Positions 35,280-43,012 of a DNA stretch of 64,000 bases are shown here, piece by piece (position 1 is the stretch's first letter; each line of letters begins with the position of its first letter). This stretch comes from Flammeovirgaceae bacterium UBA6059 (lineage in GTDB: Bacteria > Bacteroidota > Bacteroidia > Cytophagales > Cyclobacteriaceae), in assembly GCA_002435755.1 (NCBI GenBank), contig DIYH01000002.1, positions 372,001 through 436,000 of the forward strand, given 5' to 3'. Under the pieces are notes generated by a model, which searched no databases, was not told the origin of the DNA, and saw nothing but the letters and a program-made list of their open reading frames with translations. A program made the translations under genes and the position numbers.

Positions 35280-35891
35280 ATGTCCTCACACCATATCATC
35301 CGTGACGAGCAGGAGCCTGCGTTGATAATACTTGATCCCCTGGCGATTGACCGGGAGCATCTCAATGGATTATTGGAATGGTCACCTACAATATTGGTTA
35401 GTGATAAGCATGCCCAACAACTGATCAACTGGGGAGTTAAGATCGACCTGGTCATTACATCACCAGATTCATATTTTGACAACTCTCAAAAAGAGCTTTT
35501 TGATCATCTTGTATTAGACGATAACAGATCTGAACTAGATGGAGGCCTAACTTACCTCCTTAAGAAAAATCACCACTCTGTCAACGTAGTGGGTAACCCT
35601 GATAATGAACCGGTCTTCTTACACCCACTAATAGGTCAGATGAACTGTGTGCTGTTTGAAGCCAACAAGAAAATCATAATGGTGCGCACTGGTATACATC
35701 GAAAATGGTACAGCGCACACATAATGCTCACCATCCAGCCGCTTGAGATGATGTACTTGTCTTCAGATGGTCTTTTCGAAGATTTAGAAAATCAAAAAGT
35801 GGACGATGAGTTGCGACTCATTACTACTGAGGATGGAATACTCAAGCTACAGAGCAATTTGAAGCCATTTCTATTGGTGGAGGAGCTCTAA
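35280..35891 (+). CDS. Thiamine pyrophosphokinase-like protein lacking catalytic motifs
   Basis: The 203-residue protein opens with Met-Ser-Ser-His-His-Ile-x-Arg-Asp, as I recall for the Bacteroidetes thiamine pyrophosphokinase family, and keeps its general layout: Glu-Trp-Ser-Pro near 33-36, Val-Lys-Ile-Asp near 53-56, and a C-terminal Lys-Trp-Tyr-Ser segment. Active-site motifs are missing. The Gly-Asp-x-Asp-Ser loop reads Thr-Ser-Pro-Asp-Ser (60-64), the Asp-Gly-Gly-like loop reads Ser-Asp-Lys (41-43), and the Thr-Asp and Arg-x-Asp-His motifs are absent. It is probably a non-catalytic, perhaps regulatory or ligand-binding, relative. It lies in the thiamine locus; its end overlaps prmC by four bases. 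Confidence 0.7.
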   Translation: MSSHHIIRDEQEPALIILDPLAIDREHLNGLLEWSPTILVSDKHAQQLINWGVKIDLVITSPDSYFDNSQKELFDHLVLDDNRSELDGGLTYLLKKNHHSVNVVGNPDNEPVFLHPLIGQMNCVLFEANKKIIMVRTGIHRKWYSAHIMLTIQPLEMMYLSSDGLFEDLENQKVDDELRLITTEDGILKLQSNLKPFLLVEEL

Positions 35892-36742
35892 GGCTTTTGA
35901 CAGCTCAGCATCCTATCCTTGCCCTGCATATCCTGATGCAGCTCTACTTTAACATAGCCTTGATTTTCGAAAAGTGCTACAGTAGCATCACCAAAATGTT
36001 CGTTGATCTCACAATAGATCCATCCACCTTTCTTAATGGCCATCTTACCCTTTGTAGCAATATGCTCATAAAATTTCAGTGGTGAATCATCGGGAACAAA
36101 CAGGGCAAGTCCAGGTTCATACTCCAAAACGTTTTTGTGCATTAAGCCTTGCTCTTTTTCGGTGATGTAGGGAGGGTTACTCACAATGATATCGTAGCGA
36201 TCATTGGGTAACGACTCATTGGCAATATCCAGCAGGCTTAGCTCCAGTACTACGTTGTTCTGATTCGCATTTTCATGAGCAATCTTCAGAGCTTGATCGC
36301 TGATATCAATAGCCGTAACTTTTGCTCCTATTGATTTTGAGGCCAGGGACACAGCAATACAACCACTACCTGTACCAATATCGAGTATGGTCAGGTTGCT
36401 TTGATCACCATGTCTTTGTAAGATCAACGCAACAAGCTCTTCAGTCTCAGGTCTGGGAATAAGTACTCCAGGAGTAACCCTAAATTCTTGCCCATAGAAG
36501 TAAGACTTACCAGTAATGTACTGTACAGGCTCATGTTTTTTGATCCTGTCAATGGCTTCTGACCAGAGTTGCCTTGTGGTTGTTGACAGATTGAGTTCGG
36601 GATTTAATGGTAATTGATGAGGGGGTACCCCAATGATGTCTTCAAGTAAAGCCTTTCCGATTGCAGCATTCTCCCCATGATCATAAATACCATCTAGTGC
36701 CTGATCGATCTCGGTAAGTAAGGTTTTTGTGGAAGTCTTCAC
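35888..36742 (-). CDS. prmC: Peptide chain release factor N5-glutamine methyltransferase
   Basis: PrmC methylates the Gln of the GGQ motif in release factors RF1 and RF2. The 284-residue protein has the helical N-terminal domain, Gln-Tyr-Ile-Thr-Gly near 74-78, the SAM-binding Asp-Ile-Gly-Thr-Gly-Ser-Gly (121-127), and the catalytic Asn-Pro-Pro-Tyr (189-192). The start is a GTG at 36742. A perfect -7 box ends four bases before it, so a leaderless transcript is possible. It converges on the kinase-like gene with a 4-base overlap. Confidence 0.94.
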   Translation of the reverse strand: MKTSTKTLLTEIDQALDGIYDHGENAAIGKALLEDIIGVPPHQLPLNPELNLSTTTRQLWSEAIDRIKKHEPVQYITGKSYFYGQEFRVTPGVLIPRPETEELVALILQRHGDQSNLTILDIGTGSGCIAVSLASKSIGAKVTAIDISDQALKIAHENANQNNVVLELSLLDIANESLPNDRYDIIVSNPPYITEKEQGLMHKNVLEYEPGLALFVPDDSPLKFYEHIATKGKMAIKKGGWIYCEINEHFGDATVALFENQGYVKVELHQDMQGKDRMLSCQKP

Positions 36743-36746
36743 ACCT

Positions 36747-36754
36747 CAAAACTA
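36747..36754 (-). promoter_or_regulatory. Putative -7 element of prmC, leaderless spacing
   Basis: The minus strand reads TAGTTTTG, a perfect match, and ends four bases before the prmC GTG start. Confidence 0.4.
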
Positions 36755-36800
36755 CGCCTTCATCCTCATTCCTGCTCTTGAAAGTTCCTGGTCGTTATTT

Positions 36801-36833
36801 TTGTTATTGTCTGACGGAGTGCGTGTACCTTTG
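36801..36833 (+). promoter_or_regulatory. Putative promoter of ribD
   Basis: TTG (36801-36803, within TTTTTG) precedes TACCTTTG (36826-36833) by 22 bases. The -7 box ends eight bases before the ATG at 36842, so the leader is very short. Confidence 0.45.
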
Positions 36834-36841
36834 AGCGGCGA

Positions 36842-37855
36842 ATGGAAGAGCACATCAGATACATGCGCAGAGCCCTCGAATTGGCCGAACTAGGAAGGCT
36901 ATATGCTTCACCTAACCCAATGGTTGGTTGTGTGATTGTGCAGGATGATCAGATTATAGGTGAAGCATGGCACAAGGAGTTTGGAGGCCCTCATGCGGAG
37001 GTGAATGCTGTGAATTCTGTTTCTGATAAATCAAATATTTACGGTAGTACAGTGTACGTAACGTTAGAACCCTGTTCGCATCATGGTAAGACACCTCCGT
37101 GCGCCGCGTTATTGGCCGATCTAAATCCGGCAAAAGTGATCATCGCCAATATAGACAGTAATCCAAAAGTAGCTGGTAAGGGCATTGAGTTGCTCAAAGC
37201 AGCAGGAATAGAAGTAGTTACCGGGGTGCTTGAGGCAGAGGCTAAAGCATTGAATCGACGATTTTTCACAGTCATGGATAAGAATAGGCCTTATGTTATT
37301 CTGAAATGGGCCCAAACCTCTGACGGCTTCATTGCGAAGGAAAACTATGACTCAAAGTGGATCTCTAACCCGTCATCCAGAAAACTGGTGCATAAATGGC
37401 GTGCTGAAGAGGATGCGATATTGATAGGTCATAACACAGCCAAACACGACAACCCTTCGTTGACTACACGAGATTGGAAAGGGAAGCATCCCACAAGGAT
37501 AGTGATAGATCAAAGCTCGGGCCTGCCATGTGATCTACAACTGTTCAATCAAGACATTGCCAAGACCTATCGTATTGTTTCAGGCCATTCCACTGATCCA
37601 CATATCATATCCCTACCAGAAATCACACCATCTGCTCTACTAACAGAGCTCAGTGAAAAGAGTATTAGCTCTGTCATTGTGGAGGGGGGCAGACATACAC
37701 TTCAACAGTTCATAGATATGGAACTATGGGATGAGGCGCGTGTGTTTGTCAGTGAGACCAGATTTAAAAGCGGAATAGAGGCACCCAACATCGATCAGTT
37801 ACCACATAAGATGGAAGATGTGTTTGGTGACAGACTAATCTATTACTACTCGTAA
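36842..37855 (+). CDS. ribD: Bifunctional riboflavin deaminase/reductase
   Basis: RibD carries out two steps of riboflavin synthesis: deamination of the pyrimidine product of GTP cyclohydrolase II, and reduction of its ribose side chain. The N-terminal deaminase domain has the zinc motif His51-Ala-Glu53 and Pro-Cys-x5-Thr-Pro-Pro-Cys (77-87). The C-terminal reductase domain (from about residue 145) has Leu-Lys-Trp-Ala-Gln-Thr, Ser-Lys-Trp-Ile-Ser-Asn and Val-Glu-Gly-Gly. The length, 337 residues, is normal. The rest of the rib genes are not in this window. A GAF protein gene follows after eight bases. Confidence 0.96.
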   Translation: MEEHIRYMRRALELAELGRLYASPNPMVGCVIVQDDQIIGEAWHKEFGGPHAEVNAVNSVSDKSNIYGSTVYVTLEPCSHHGKTPPCAALLADLNPAKVIIANIDSNPKVAGKGIELLKAAGIEVVTGVLEAEAKALNRRFFTVMDKNRPYVILKWAQTSDGFIAKENYDSKWISNPSSRKLVHKWRAEEDAILIGHNTAKHDNPSLTTRDWKGKHPTRIVIDQSSGLPCDLQLFNQDIAKTYRIVSGHSTDPHIISLPEITPSALLTELSEKSISSVIVEGGRHTLQQFIDMELWDEARVFVSETRFKSGIEAPNIDQLPHKMEDVFGDRLIYYYS

Positions 37856-37862
37856 ATAAACT

Positions 37863-38333
37863 ATGGCTGAAGAACTAATCATATCCAATAGCGTAAGCAA
37901 ACAGGAAAAATACGAATCACTCCTACCCCAAATTAAAGGATTAATTCATGGAGAAGAAGACCAGGTTGCCAACCTGGCTAATATTGCTTCGGCCTTGAAG
38001 TTTGGTATGGGTTTCTTTTGGGTAGGTTTTTACATGGTTAAAGATGAGCAACTTGTACTTGGCCCTTTCCAGGGCCCCATTGCCTGTACCCGTATCAACA
38101 AAGGTAAAGGCGTCTGTGGTACAGCCTGGGCTGAGTCAAAGACCCTTATAGTACCTGATGTAGATACTTTTCCAGGCCATATTGCCTGTAGCTCTGCATC
38201 CAGGTCAGAGATAGTCATTCCTATTATTCGAAATAATGAGGTCATTGGGGTCCTGGATGTTGATAGCGATCAGCGCAACGATTTTGATGAGACGGACCAA
38301 CAGTATCTTGAAAAGGTAGTGGGCTTAATTTAG
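37863..38333 (+). CDS. Free methionine-(R)-sulfoxide reductase (GAF domain)
   Basis: The 156-residue protein is a single GAF domain with the three cysteines of the fRMsr family, Cys75 (Ile-Ala-Cys), Cys85 (Gly-Val-Cys-Gly) and Cys109 (Ile-Ala-Cys-Ser), and with Asp-Val-Asp-x-Phe-Pro-Gly-His-Ile-Ala-Cys. It reduces free methionine-R-sulfoxide and helps repair oxidative damage. The gene is seven bases downstream of ribD, so the two are likely co-transcribed. It converges on the RDD gene. Confidence 0.9.
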   Translation: MAEELIISNSVSKQEKYESLLPQIKGLIHGEEDQVANLANIASALKFGMGFFWVGFYMVKDEQLVLGPFQGPIACTRINKGKGVCGTAWAESKTLIVPDVDTFPGHIACSSASRSEIVIPIIRNNEVIGVLDVDSDQRNDFDETDQQYLEKVVGLI

Positions 38334-38335
38334 GC

Positions 38336-38839
38336 TCAAATGTCGCCACTCTCTTCTTTCCTCACGATCAATGCACCCGCGATGATATCATGAAGGGCTT
38401 GTTTTTTATCAGTAAATCCTGCCATGATGTAGCCAATCAGAAAAATCATCCCCGATAGGATCTTAGCAAGGTTTCTGATGAATGCTTTTGGGAAGTCGAG
38501 GGCTTCACCGTTCATGTCTGTTACTTTCAATCCAAGAACCAGTTTACCTACAGTACCTTGATATTTACTCGCTTCCATCAGTGAGTAGTACAATACCTGA
38601 AGTATCAGTGCAACTGTGATGGCGGCACCTGCAGCCCCAATTATAGTGGCGGTCATTGCCATGATCTCTCCTTGGGACATGTACTCCCAATCAATGTCAT
38701 CATTGAACGTGAAGAAACTAATACCGAATAAACCAAGAATAGGAAATATGATAATTGATTGGGCTACCTGAATAATGATATAGTCAACAATGTAAGCGAC
38801 GAATCTAAGCCAGAAACCGGCATATGCTGTTAGGGACAT
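38336..38839 (-). CDS. RDD family membrane protein
   Basis: The 167-residue protein has the RDD opening Phe-Trp-Leu-Arg-Phe-x-Ala-Tyr-x-Val-Asp-Tyr near residues 8-20, four hydrophobic segments, and a C-terminal Lys-Lys-Gln-Ala-Leu-His-Asp motif. The function of RDD proteins is mostly unknown; some act in ion transport. It lies 67 bases downstream of psd on the same strand and may be the end of that operon. Confidence 0.88.
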   Translation of the reverse strand: MSLTAYAGFWLRFVAYIVDYIIIQVAQSIIIFPILGLFGISFFTFNDDIDWEYMSQGEIMAMTATIIGAAGAAITVALILQVLYYSLMEASKYQGTVGKLVLGLKVTDMNGEALDFPKAFIRNLAKILSGMIFLIGYIMAGFTDKKQALHDIIAGALIVRKEESGDI

Positions 38840-38906
38840 AATTATTGAGGTTAGTTCTTCTCAATATAGAAAAAATAGGTCAATCACTGAAGTGACTATC
38901 GAAAAC

Positions 38907-39569
38907 CTAGGATTTCAGTTCAGCCACGACAGTCTTCCCACCAGTGGTCTTTTCCCCGATGTTAACCTTAACTTCTGCTTCAAGAGGAAGGAATAGATCT
39001 ACTCGGCTGCCAAATTTGATAAAACCGAATTCAGTGCCTTGCACCACACGATCGCCCTGGTTCACATACCATTTGATACGTCTGGCCATAGCGCCAGCGA
39101 TTTGTCTCATCAATACCTCAACACCATTTTGTTTTTGGATCACTATTGAGGTACGTTCGTTTTCAGTGCTTGATTTAGGGTGCCATGCAACGAGGTATTT
39201 ACCCGGATGATATTTGAAATATTTGATAAATCCTGAAATAGGATTCCGATTGACATGGACATTGACAGGAGACATGAATATGGATACCTGTTTCCTGATC
39301 TCATCAAAGTACTCCGTTTCTTTCGTTTCTTCGATAACTACTACTTTGCCGTCTGCCGGTGCATATACCAAGCTGTCATTGATCGGAGTGTGTACGACAG
39401 GATTTCGAAAGAATTGTAATACCAACAGGTAGAGCACGAGGCTAATAGCAATAACAACGTTCTCCACCCACCTTTCAGGACTGAGATAAGTGCTGATCGT
39501 CCAATTTATGGCCATCAGCACCACCAACATTGTAAATAGTATTGTTCTTCCTTCTTTGTGTATTGTCAT
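38907..39569 (-). CDS. psd: Phosphatidylserine decarboxylase
   Basis: The enzyme makes phosphatidylethanolamine from phosphatidylserine at the inner membrane. The 220-residue proenzyme is the short type, with two hydrophobic segments in residues 10-55, Ala-Pro-Ala-Asp-Gly-Lys-Val (70-76), Phe-Met-Ser-Pro-x-Asn-Val-His (98-105) and the self-cleavage site Phe-Gly-Ser188 that yields the pyruvoyl group. Its gene starts seven bases after gdh on the same strand. No phosphatidylserine synthase gene is found in the window. Confidence 0.93.
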   Translation of the reverse strand: MTIHKEGRTILFTMLVVLMAINWTISTYLSPERWVENVVIAISLVLYLLVLQFFRNPVVHTPINDSLVYAPADGKVVVIEETKETEYFDEIRKQVSIFMSPVNVHVNRNPISGFIKYFKYHPGKYLVAWHPKSSTENERTSIVIQKQNGVEVLMRQIAGAMARRIKWYVNQGDRVVQGTEFGFIKFGSRVDLFLPLEAEVKVNIGEKTTGGKTVVAELKS

Positions 39570-39576
39570 AGATCAA

Positions 39577-40851
39577 TTAGAATCCGCCACGATACTTGTA
39601 GGTCTTGGCTACTTTATCAATGGCCACTATATAAGCCGCAATTCTTAACGAGACATTATACTCCTGGGATACGCGATATACATTGTTGAAAGCAGTTTTT
39701 ATAATCCTATCAGACCTCCTGTTGACACGCTCACCTGTCCATTTGTAGCCTAGTCTGTTTTGTACCCATTCGAAATAAGACACTGTAACTCCACCAGCAT
39801 TAGCCAAAATATCAGGAACAGCCATAATACCCGCATCGTTCACGATAGAATCAGCCTTAGCAGAAGTTGGGCCATTTGCCCCTTCGACGATAAGTCTGGC
39901 TTTTACTTTTGCTGCATTGCGGCTATGGATCACATCCTCTTTGGCCGCAGGTACAAGTACATCTACATCGAGCTCGATGAGCTCTTCATTGGTGATCTTA
40001 GCTACTCCAGCAAATCCTTCAAGAGAGCCATTGTTCTTATCTCTGTAGGCTATAGCATCATCGATGTTGATCCCCTTCTCGTTCACATATGCGCCTGAGA
40101 GGTCACTAATGGCGGTTATACTTGCTCCACGCTCTTCAAGTAAGCGTGCTGCCCAAGAACCGACATTACCGAAACCTTGAATGGCAATTTTAGCCTGGTA
40201 CGGATTGATTTTTAGCCTCTCCATTGCCGCTAGTGCCGTGATCATCACTCCCCGTCCGGTTGCTTCAGTTCTTCCCAAAGATCCTCCCAGTACTAGTGGT
40301 TTACCTGTTACGACAGAGTTTATGGTCATACCCCTTGCACGCGAGAATTCATCCATCAACCAGGCCATCTCCCTAGGGCCAGTACCCATGTCAGGAGCAG
40401 GTATATCACGGTCAGGGCCGAAGACTTCATGCATTTCTTGCGTGTATGCCCTTGTTAATCTTTCGATTTCACCAGGTGACATTTCTCTGGGGTTACATCT
40501 TATGCCTCCCTTGGCACCACCATAAGGGATATCTACTACAGCGCACTTCCATGTCATCCAGGCGGCAAGCGCCTTTACCTCATCAATGTTGACATCCATA
40601 TCGTACCGAACACCTCCCTTGGAAGGACCGAGTATCGTAGAGTGCACCACACGATAACCTTCGAACACTTTAATGGAACCATCATCCATTGTCACCGGAA
40701 GTGATACAATAACCTGACGGGTAGGGGACTTCAGTACGTCATATACTTCATCGTCCAATCCAAGATGCTGCGCTGCGATCCGGAAACGAGACATCATTGA
40801 CTCAAAAGGATTTTCCTTATCCTTAATGGGAGCCGGTTCTATGTAGCCCAT
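39577..40851 (-). CDS. Glu/Leu/Phe/Val dehydrogenase (glutamate dehydrogenase)
   Basis: The 424-residue protein contains the active-site stretch Pro-Tyr-Gly-Gly-Ala-Lys-Gly-Gly (109-116, catalytic Lys114), a first Gly-Pro-Ser-Lys-Gly-Gly substrate-binding segment (75-80), and the Rossmann motif Gly-Phe-Gly-Asn-Val-Gly (about 225-230). It interconverts glutamate and 2-oxoglutarate with NAD(P)H. Coenzyme preference cannot be read reliably. It has its own -7 element and is followed at seven bases by psd, an unexpected pairing of nitrogen and phospholipid metabolism. Confidence 0.94.
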   Translation of the reverse strand: MGYIEPAPIKDKENPFESMMSRFRIAAQHLGLDDEVYDVLKSPTRQVIVSLPVTMDDGSIKVFEGYRVVHSTILGPSKGGVRYDMDVNIDEVKALAAWMTWKCAVVDIPYGGAKGGIRCNPREMSPGEIERLTRAYTQEMHEVFGPDRDIPAPDMGTGPREMAWLMDEFSRARGMTINSVVTGKPLVLGGSLGRTEATGRGVMITALAAMERLKINPYQAKIAIQGFGNVGSWAARLLEERGASITAISDLSGAYVNEKGINIDDAIAYRDKNNGSLEGFAGVAKITNEELIELDVDVLVPAAKEDVIHSRNAAKVKARLIVEGANGPTSAKADSIVNDAGIMAVPDILANAGGVTVSYFEWVQNRLGYKWTGERVNRRSDRIIKTAFNNVYRVSQEYNVSLRIAAYIVAIDKVAKTYKYRGGF

Positions 40852-40894
40852 GAATTAAAATTTGAGGGTTGAAAAAGTTGTTGTTTATGCGGGG

Positions 40895-40902
40895 CAAAAC
40901 TA
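40895..40902 (-). promoter_or_regulatory. Putative -7 element of gdh
   Basis: The minus strand reads TAGTTTTG, a perfect match, 43 bases before the gdh ATG. A clear -33 is not seen; CTTTTAATC lies at the right distance. Confidence 0.4.
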
Positions 40903-40952
40903 ATGATTCGCCCTTGATTAAAAGATTTTTTGGGTAAAATCCTGATTGAAGG

Positions 40953-41786
40953 TCATTTAAGTAATTTGAAAAAAATAATGATGAAAGGAACTGATAGCAG
41001 CAATCCATCAAACCGATCTAGAAATCCACCGTGACCCGGTAGCTTTGTGCCACTGTCCTTTATCTCCATACTTCGCTTAAAAAGCGACTCCACAAGGTCC
41101 CCGTAAGTACCAGCTATGATGATAATACCAGCTACGACCATCCACTGCCACAACATCATTTCCACAAAGTAAATGGACAGCACATAGGCCATCAATATGG
41201 ACGTAATTGCTCCACCCATACTTCCCTCCCAGGATTTTTTAGGTGAGACACGCTCAAAAAGCTTGGTACGACCAAAATTGACCCCAGCAAAGTAAGCCCC
41301 GGTATCACTTGCCCATAGAAGCAAGAGTGGCCCAAGTATTAGTTGGTAGCTATACTCGCCATGAGAAAAGGCGATCACATTGAGCAAAGCAAATGGAAGA
41401 GCGATGTACAGTATGCCAAGAAAAGTAAAACCGATATTAGTAAAAGGGTGCTCTTCATCTCGCTTGTAAAGCTTGATGAAGTATATCAACGATACTACCG
41501 GGAAAATGCAGTAGTACCAGTTAGGATCGAGTACACTGCTCTCTACCAAAAAAGAAAGTGAAAAGATCAATGCCCCTGAAAGTGTCCCAAGCAGTCGTAA
41601 AGGCACGATACCATTAGCAGCGATGAGTTTGTAAAACTCAAATTGGGCTACCATCGTCACGAAAAGAAATATTGCAAAATAGGTCCACTGGCTATAGACA
41701 ACACAGAACATCAAAGCGAAAGCCCCGATCAGCGCGGTGATTAATCTCTGAGTGAGATTGTTGTACCTATTCAAAACGGATATCAT
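40953..41786 (-). CDS. cdsA: Phosphatidate cytidylyltransferase
   Basis: CdsA makes CDP-diacylglycerol, the precursor of all phospholipids. The 277-residue inner-membrane protein has about eight hydrophobic segments and the family signature in its C-terminal part: Ser-Met-Glu-Ile-Lys-Asp-Ser-Gly-Thr-Lys-Leu-Pro-Gly-His-Gly-Gly then Asp-Arg-Phe-Asp. A Pro-Lys-Lys-Ser-Trp-Glu-Gly motif is also present. The start overlaps the DUF2007 gene by 20 bases. The psd gene for a later step lies downstream on the same strand beyond gdh. Confidence 0.94.
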   Translation of the reverse strand: MISVLNRYNNLTQRLITALIGAFALMFCVVYSQWTYFAIFLFVTMVAQFEFYKLIAANGIVPLRLLGTLSGALIFSLSFLVESSVLDPNWYYCIFPVVSLIYFIKLYKRDEEHPFTNIGFTFLGILYIALPFALLNVIAFSHGEYSYQLILGPLLLLWASDTGAYFAGVNFGRTKLFERVSPKKSWEGSMGGAITSILMAYVLSIYFVEMMLWQWMVVAGIIIIAGTYGDLVESLFKRSMEIKDSGTKLPGHGGFLDRFDGLLLSVPFIIIFFKLLK

Positions 41787-41973
41787 CCTCTATGATTTTC
41801 TTGCCCTTCATTATATCATCACGGTCGACATGGACCTCAAAATGACCAAACTGATAGGCCGAATCTTTTTTGCTCACCACAAATGCAGGTATCTCATTGT
41901 CTTCAAGAACAGCCTTTACGATTTCAGCGCGATGTTGCAAGTTGTCTTGATAGACCTTTTGCCAGTTACTCAT
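41767..41973 (-). CDS. DUF2007-like small protein
   Basis: The 68-residue protein resembles DUF2007 ('putative signal transducing protein'): a Val-Tyr-x-Asp-x2-Gln-His-Arg-Ala-Glu-Ile-Val-Lys-x2-Leu-Glu opening and a Val-His-Val-Asp-Arg-Asp-Asp segment. The role is unknown. It sits between the CPBP protease gene and cdsA with overlaps of 8 and 20 bases, so the three are one operon. Confidence 0.75.
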   Translation of the reverse strand: MSNWQKVYQDNLQHRAEIVKAVLEDNEIPAFVVSKKDSAYQFGHFEVHVDRDDIMKGKKIIEDDIRFE

Positions 41974-42895
41974 TTGGTGGTAGAAATGTCTTTTGTTGTT
42001 GATAGCGAACGAATAGGTAAGTCAGTATACTACCGATAATAAAGAAAATAACTACCGTTTCCAAGGGAGTGGATTCGGTTTCCTGAATATCAAAATCAAT
42101 GGCCCCAATCTGGTAGAGATATAGCATGACCAATGTGAACCCATTATTGATAAAATGAGCGATCGACGCATACATCAGACTGCCTGACCAATAATAGAGG
42201 TAACCAAACAGTGCGCCAAGAAGCATTCGGGGTACCAGACCATAGAATTGCAAGTGAAAAAATGCGAAAAAGAAGGCTGAACCCCAAATGGCCAAATGTA
42301 CTTTGTGTGTTGCTTTATGGAGCTCATTTTGGATGAGTCCTCGAAATAGAAATTCTTCGCCGACTGCAGGAATCAAAGCGATGACGATCATTGCCAGTAA
42401 AAATTTCCATGTGGAGTCAAACGAAGTGAGGAAAATGGTGATCTGCTCCAAAGAGGCTTCCTGCTCCTGGGCATAGTTTTCAAACCAATCCAATACGGCC
42501 GGAAAATCGAGTTCTTTGTTCCACTCAATAAACACACTATTGACAAACATGAAACTTATCGTAATGGCCACAGTAAGGAGCACTGGGATCCATACATTCT
42601 GTGGGATGCTTATAAGGTCGTTCAGGCTTTGGCTCTGATATCTTCTGACGAACCAATATGGAGCGAGGATAAAAGCGAAAATGGCTGTCACACCCTGGAG
42701 GATAATTAATGGTAACCATGAGCCGGGATTACTCACATTGGTGACTTGCATTAAGGCAGTCATGCCATCAAACTCGTAAAAAGGCAGTATTGCCACCAGA
42801 CCAACCATATTACCTACAAACAGCCCAATTACGGCATATACTACGATCATTATCAGATTGAACCAATGCCTGCCTTTTTGGGTTGTATCTGCCAT
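41966..42895 (-). CDS. CPBP family intramembrane glutamic endopeptidase
   Basis: The 309-residue protein has about eight hydrophobic segments and the CPBP/Abi motif Glu180-Glu181-Phe-Leu-Phe-Arg185, with a downstream His-Leu-x-Phe and a final Ile-Ala-His-Phe-Ile-Asn-Asn. Relatives include CAAX-type proteases and bacteriocin-immunity proteins. I use the ATG at 42895; the TTG at 42910 would add five residues. It opens the DUF2007-cdsA operon and is divergent from dusB. The substrate is unknown. Confidence 0.9.
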   Translation of the reverse strand: MADTTQKGRHWFNLIMIVVYAVIGLFVGNMVGLVAILPFYEFDGMTALMQVTNVSNPGSWLPLIILQGVTAIFAFILAPYWFVRRYQSQSLNDLISIPQNVWIPVLLTVAITISFMFVNSVFIEWNKELDFPAVLDWFENYAQEQEASLEQITIFLTSFDSTWKFLLAMIVIALIPAVGEEFLFRGLIQNELHKATHKVHLAIWGSAFFFAFFHLQFYGLVPRMLLGALFGYLYYWSGSLMYASIAHFINNGFTLVMLYLYQIGAIDFDIQETESTPLETVVIFFIIGSILTYLFVRYQQQKTFLPPNE

Positions 42896-42896
42896 A

Positions 42897-42927
42897 TTGT
42901 CGATGTTCAACGAGCGGTGTACTTTTG
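42897..42927 (+). promoter_or_regulatory. Putative promoter of dusB
   Basis: TTG (42897-42899), a 20-base spacer and TACTTTTG (42920-42927, perfect) give a good Bacteroidetes-type promoter. Transcription would start near 42933, leaving an 80-base leader with a hairpin. Confidence 0.55.
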
Positions 42928-42938
42928 CAGCCGAAAAG

Positions 42939-42986
42939 TTAGCAAGATTCGGGTTCCTACGAGGGAACCCAAAGGCTAATTTGCTA
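42939..42986 (+). other. Structured leader of dusB
   Basis: GGGTTCC (42951-42957) and GGAACCC (42964-42970) form a 7-bp hairpin. Two outer pairings are possible and exclude each other: TTAGC (42939-42943) with GCTAA (42975-42979), or TAGCAA (42940-42945) with TTGCTA (42981-42986). This looks like an RNA switch or at least a designed fold before dusB. Confidence 0.45.
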
Positions 42987-43012
42987 GAATGATAGGATGA
43001 TATTGAAGCATC

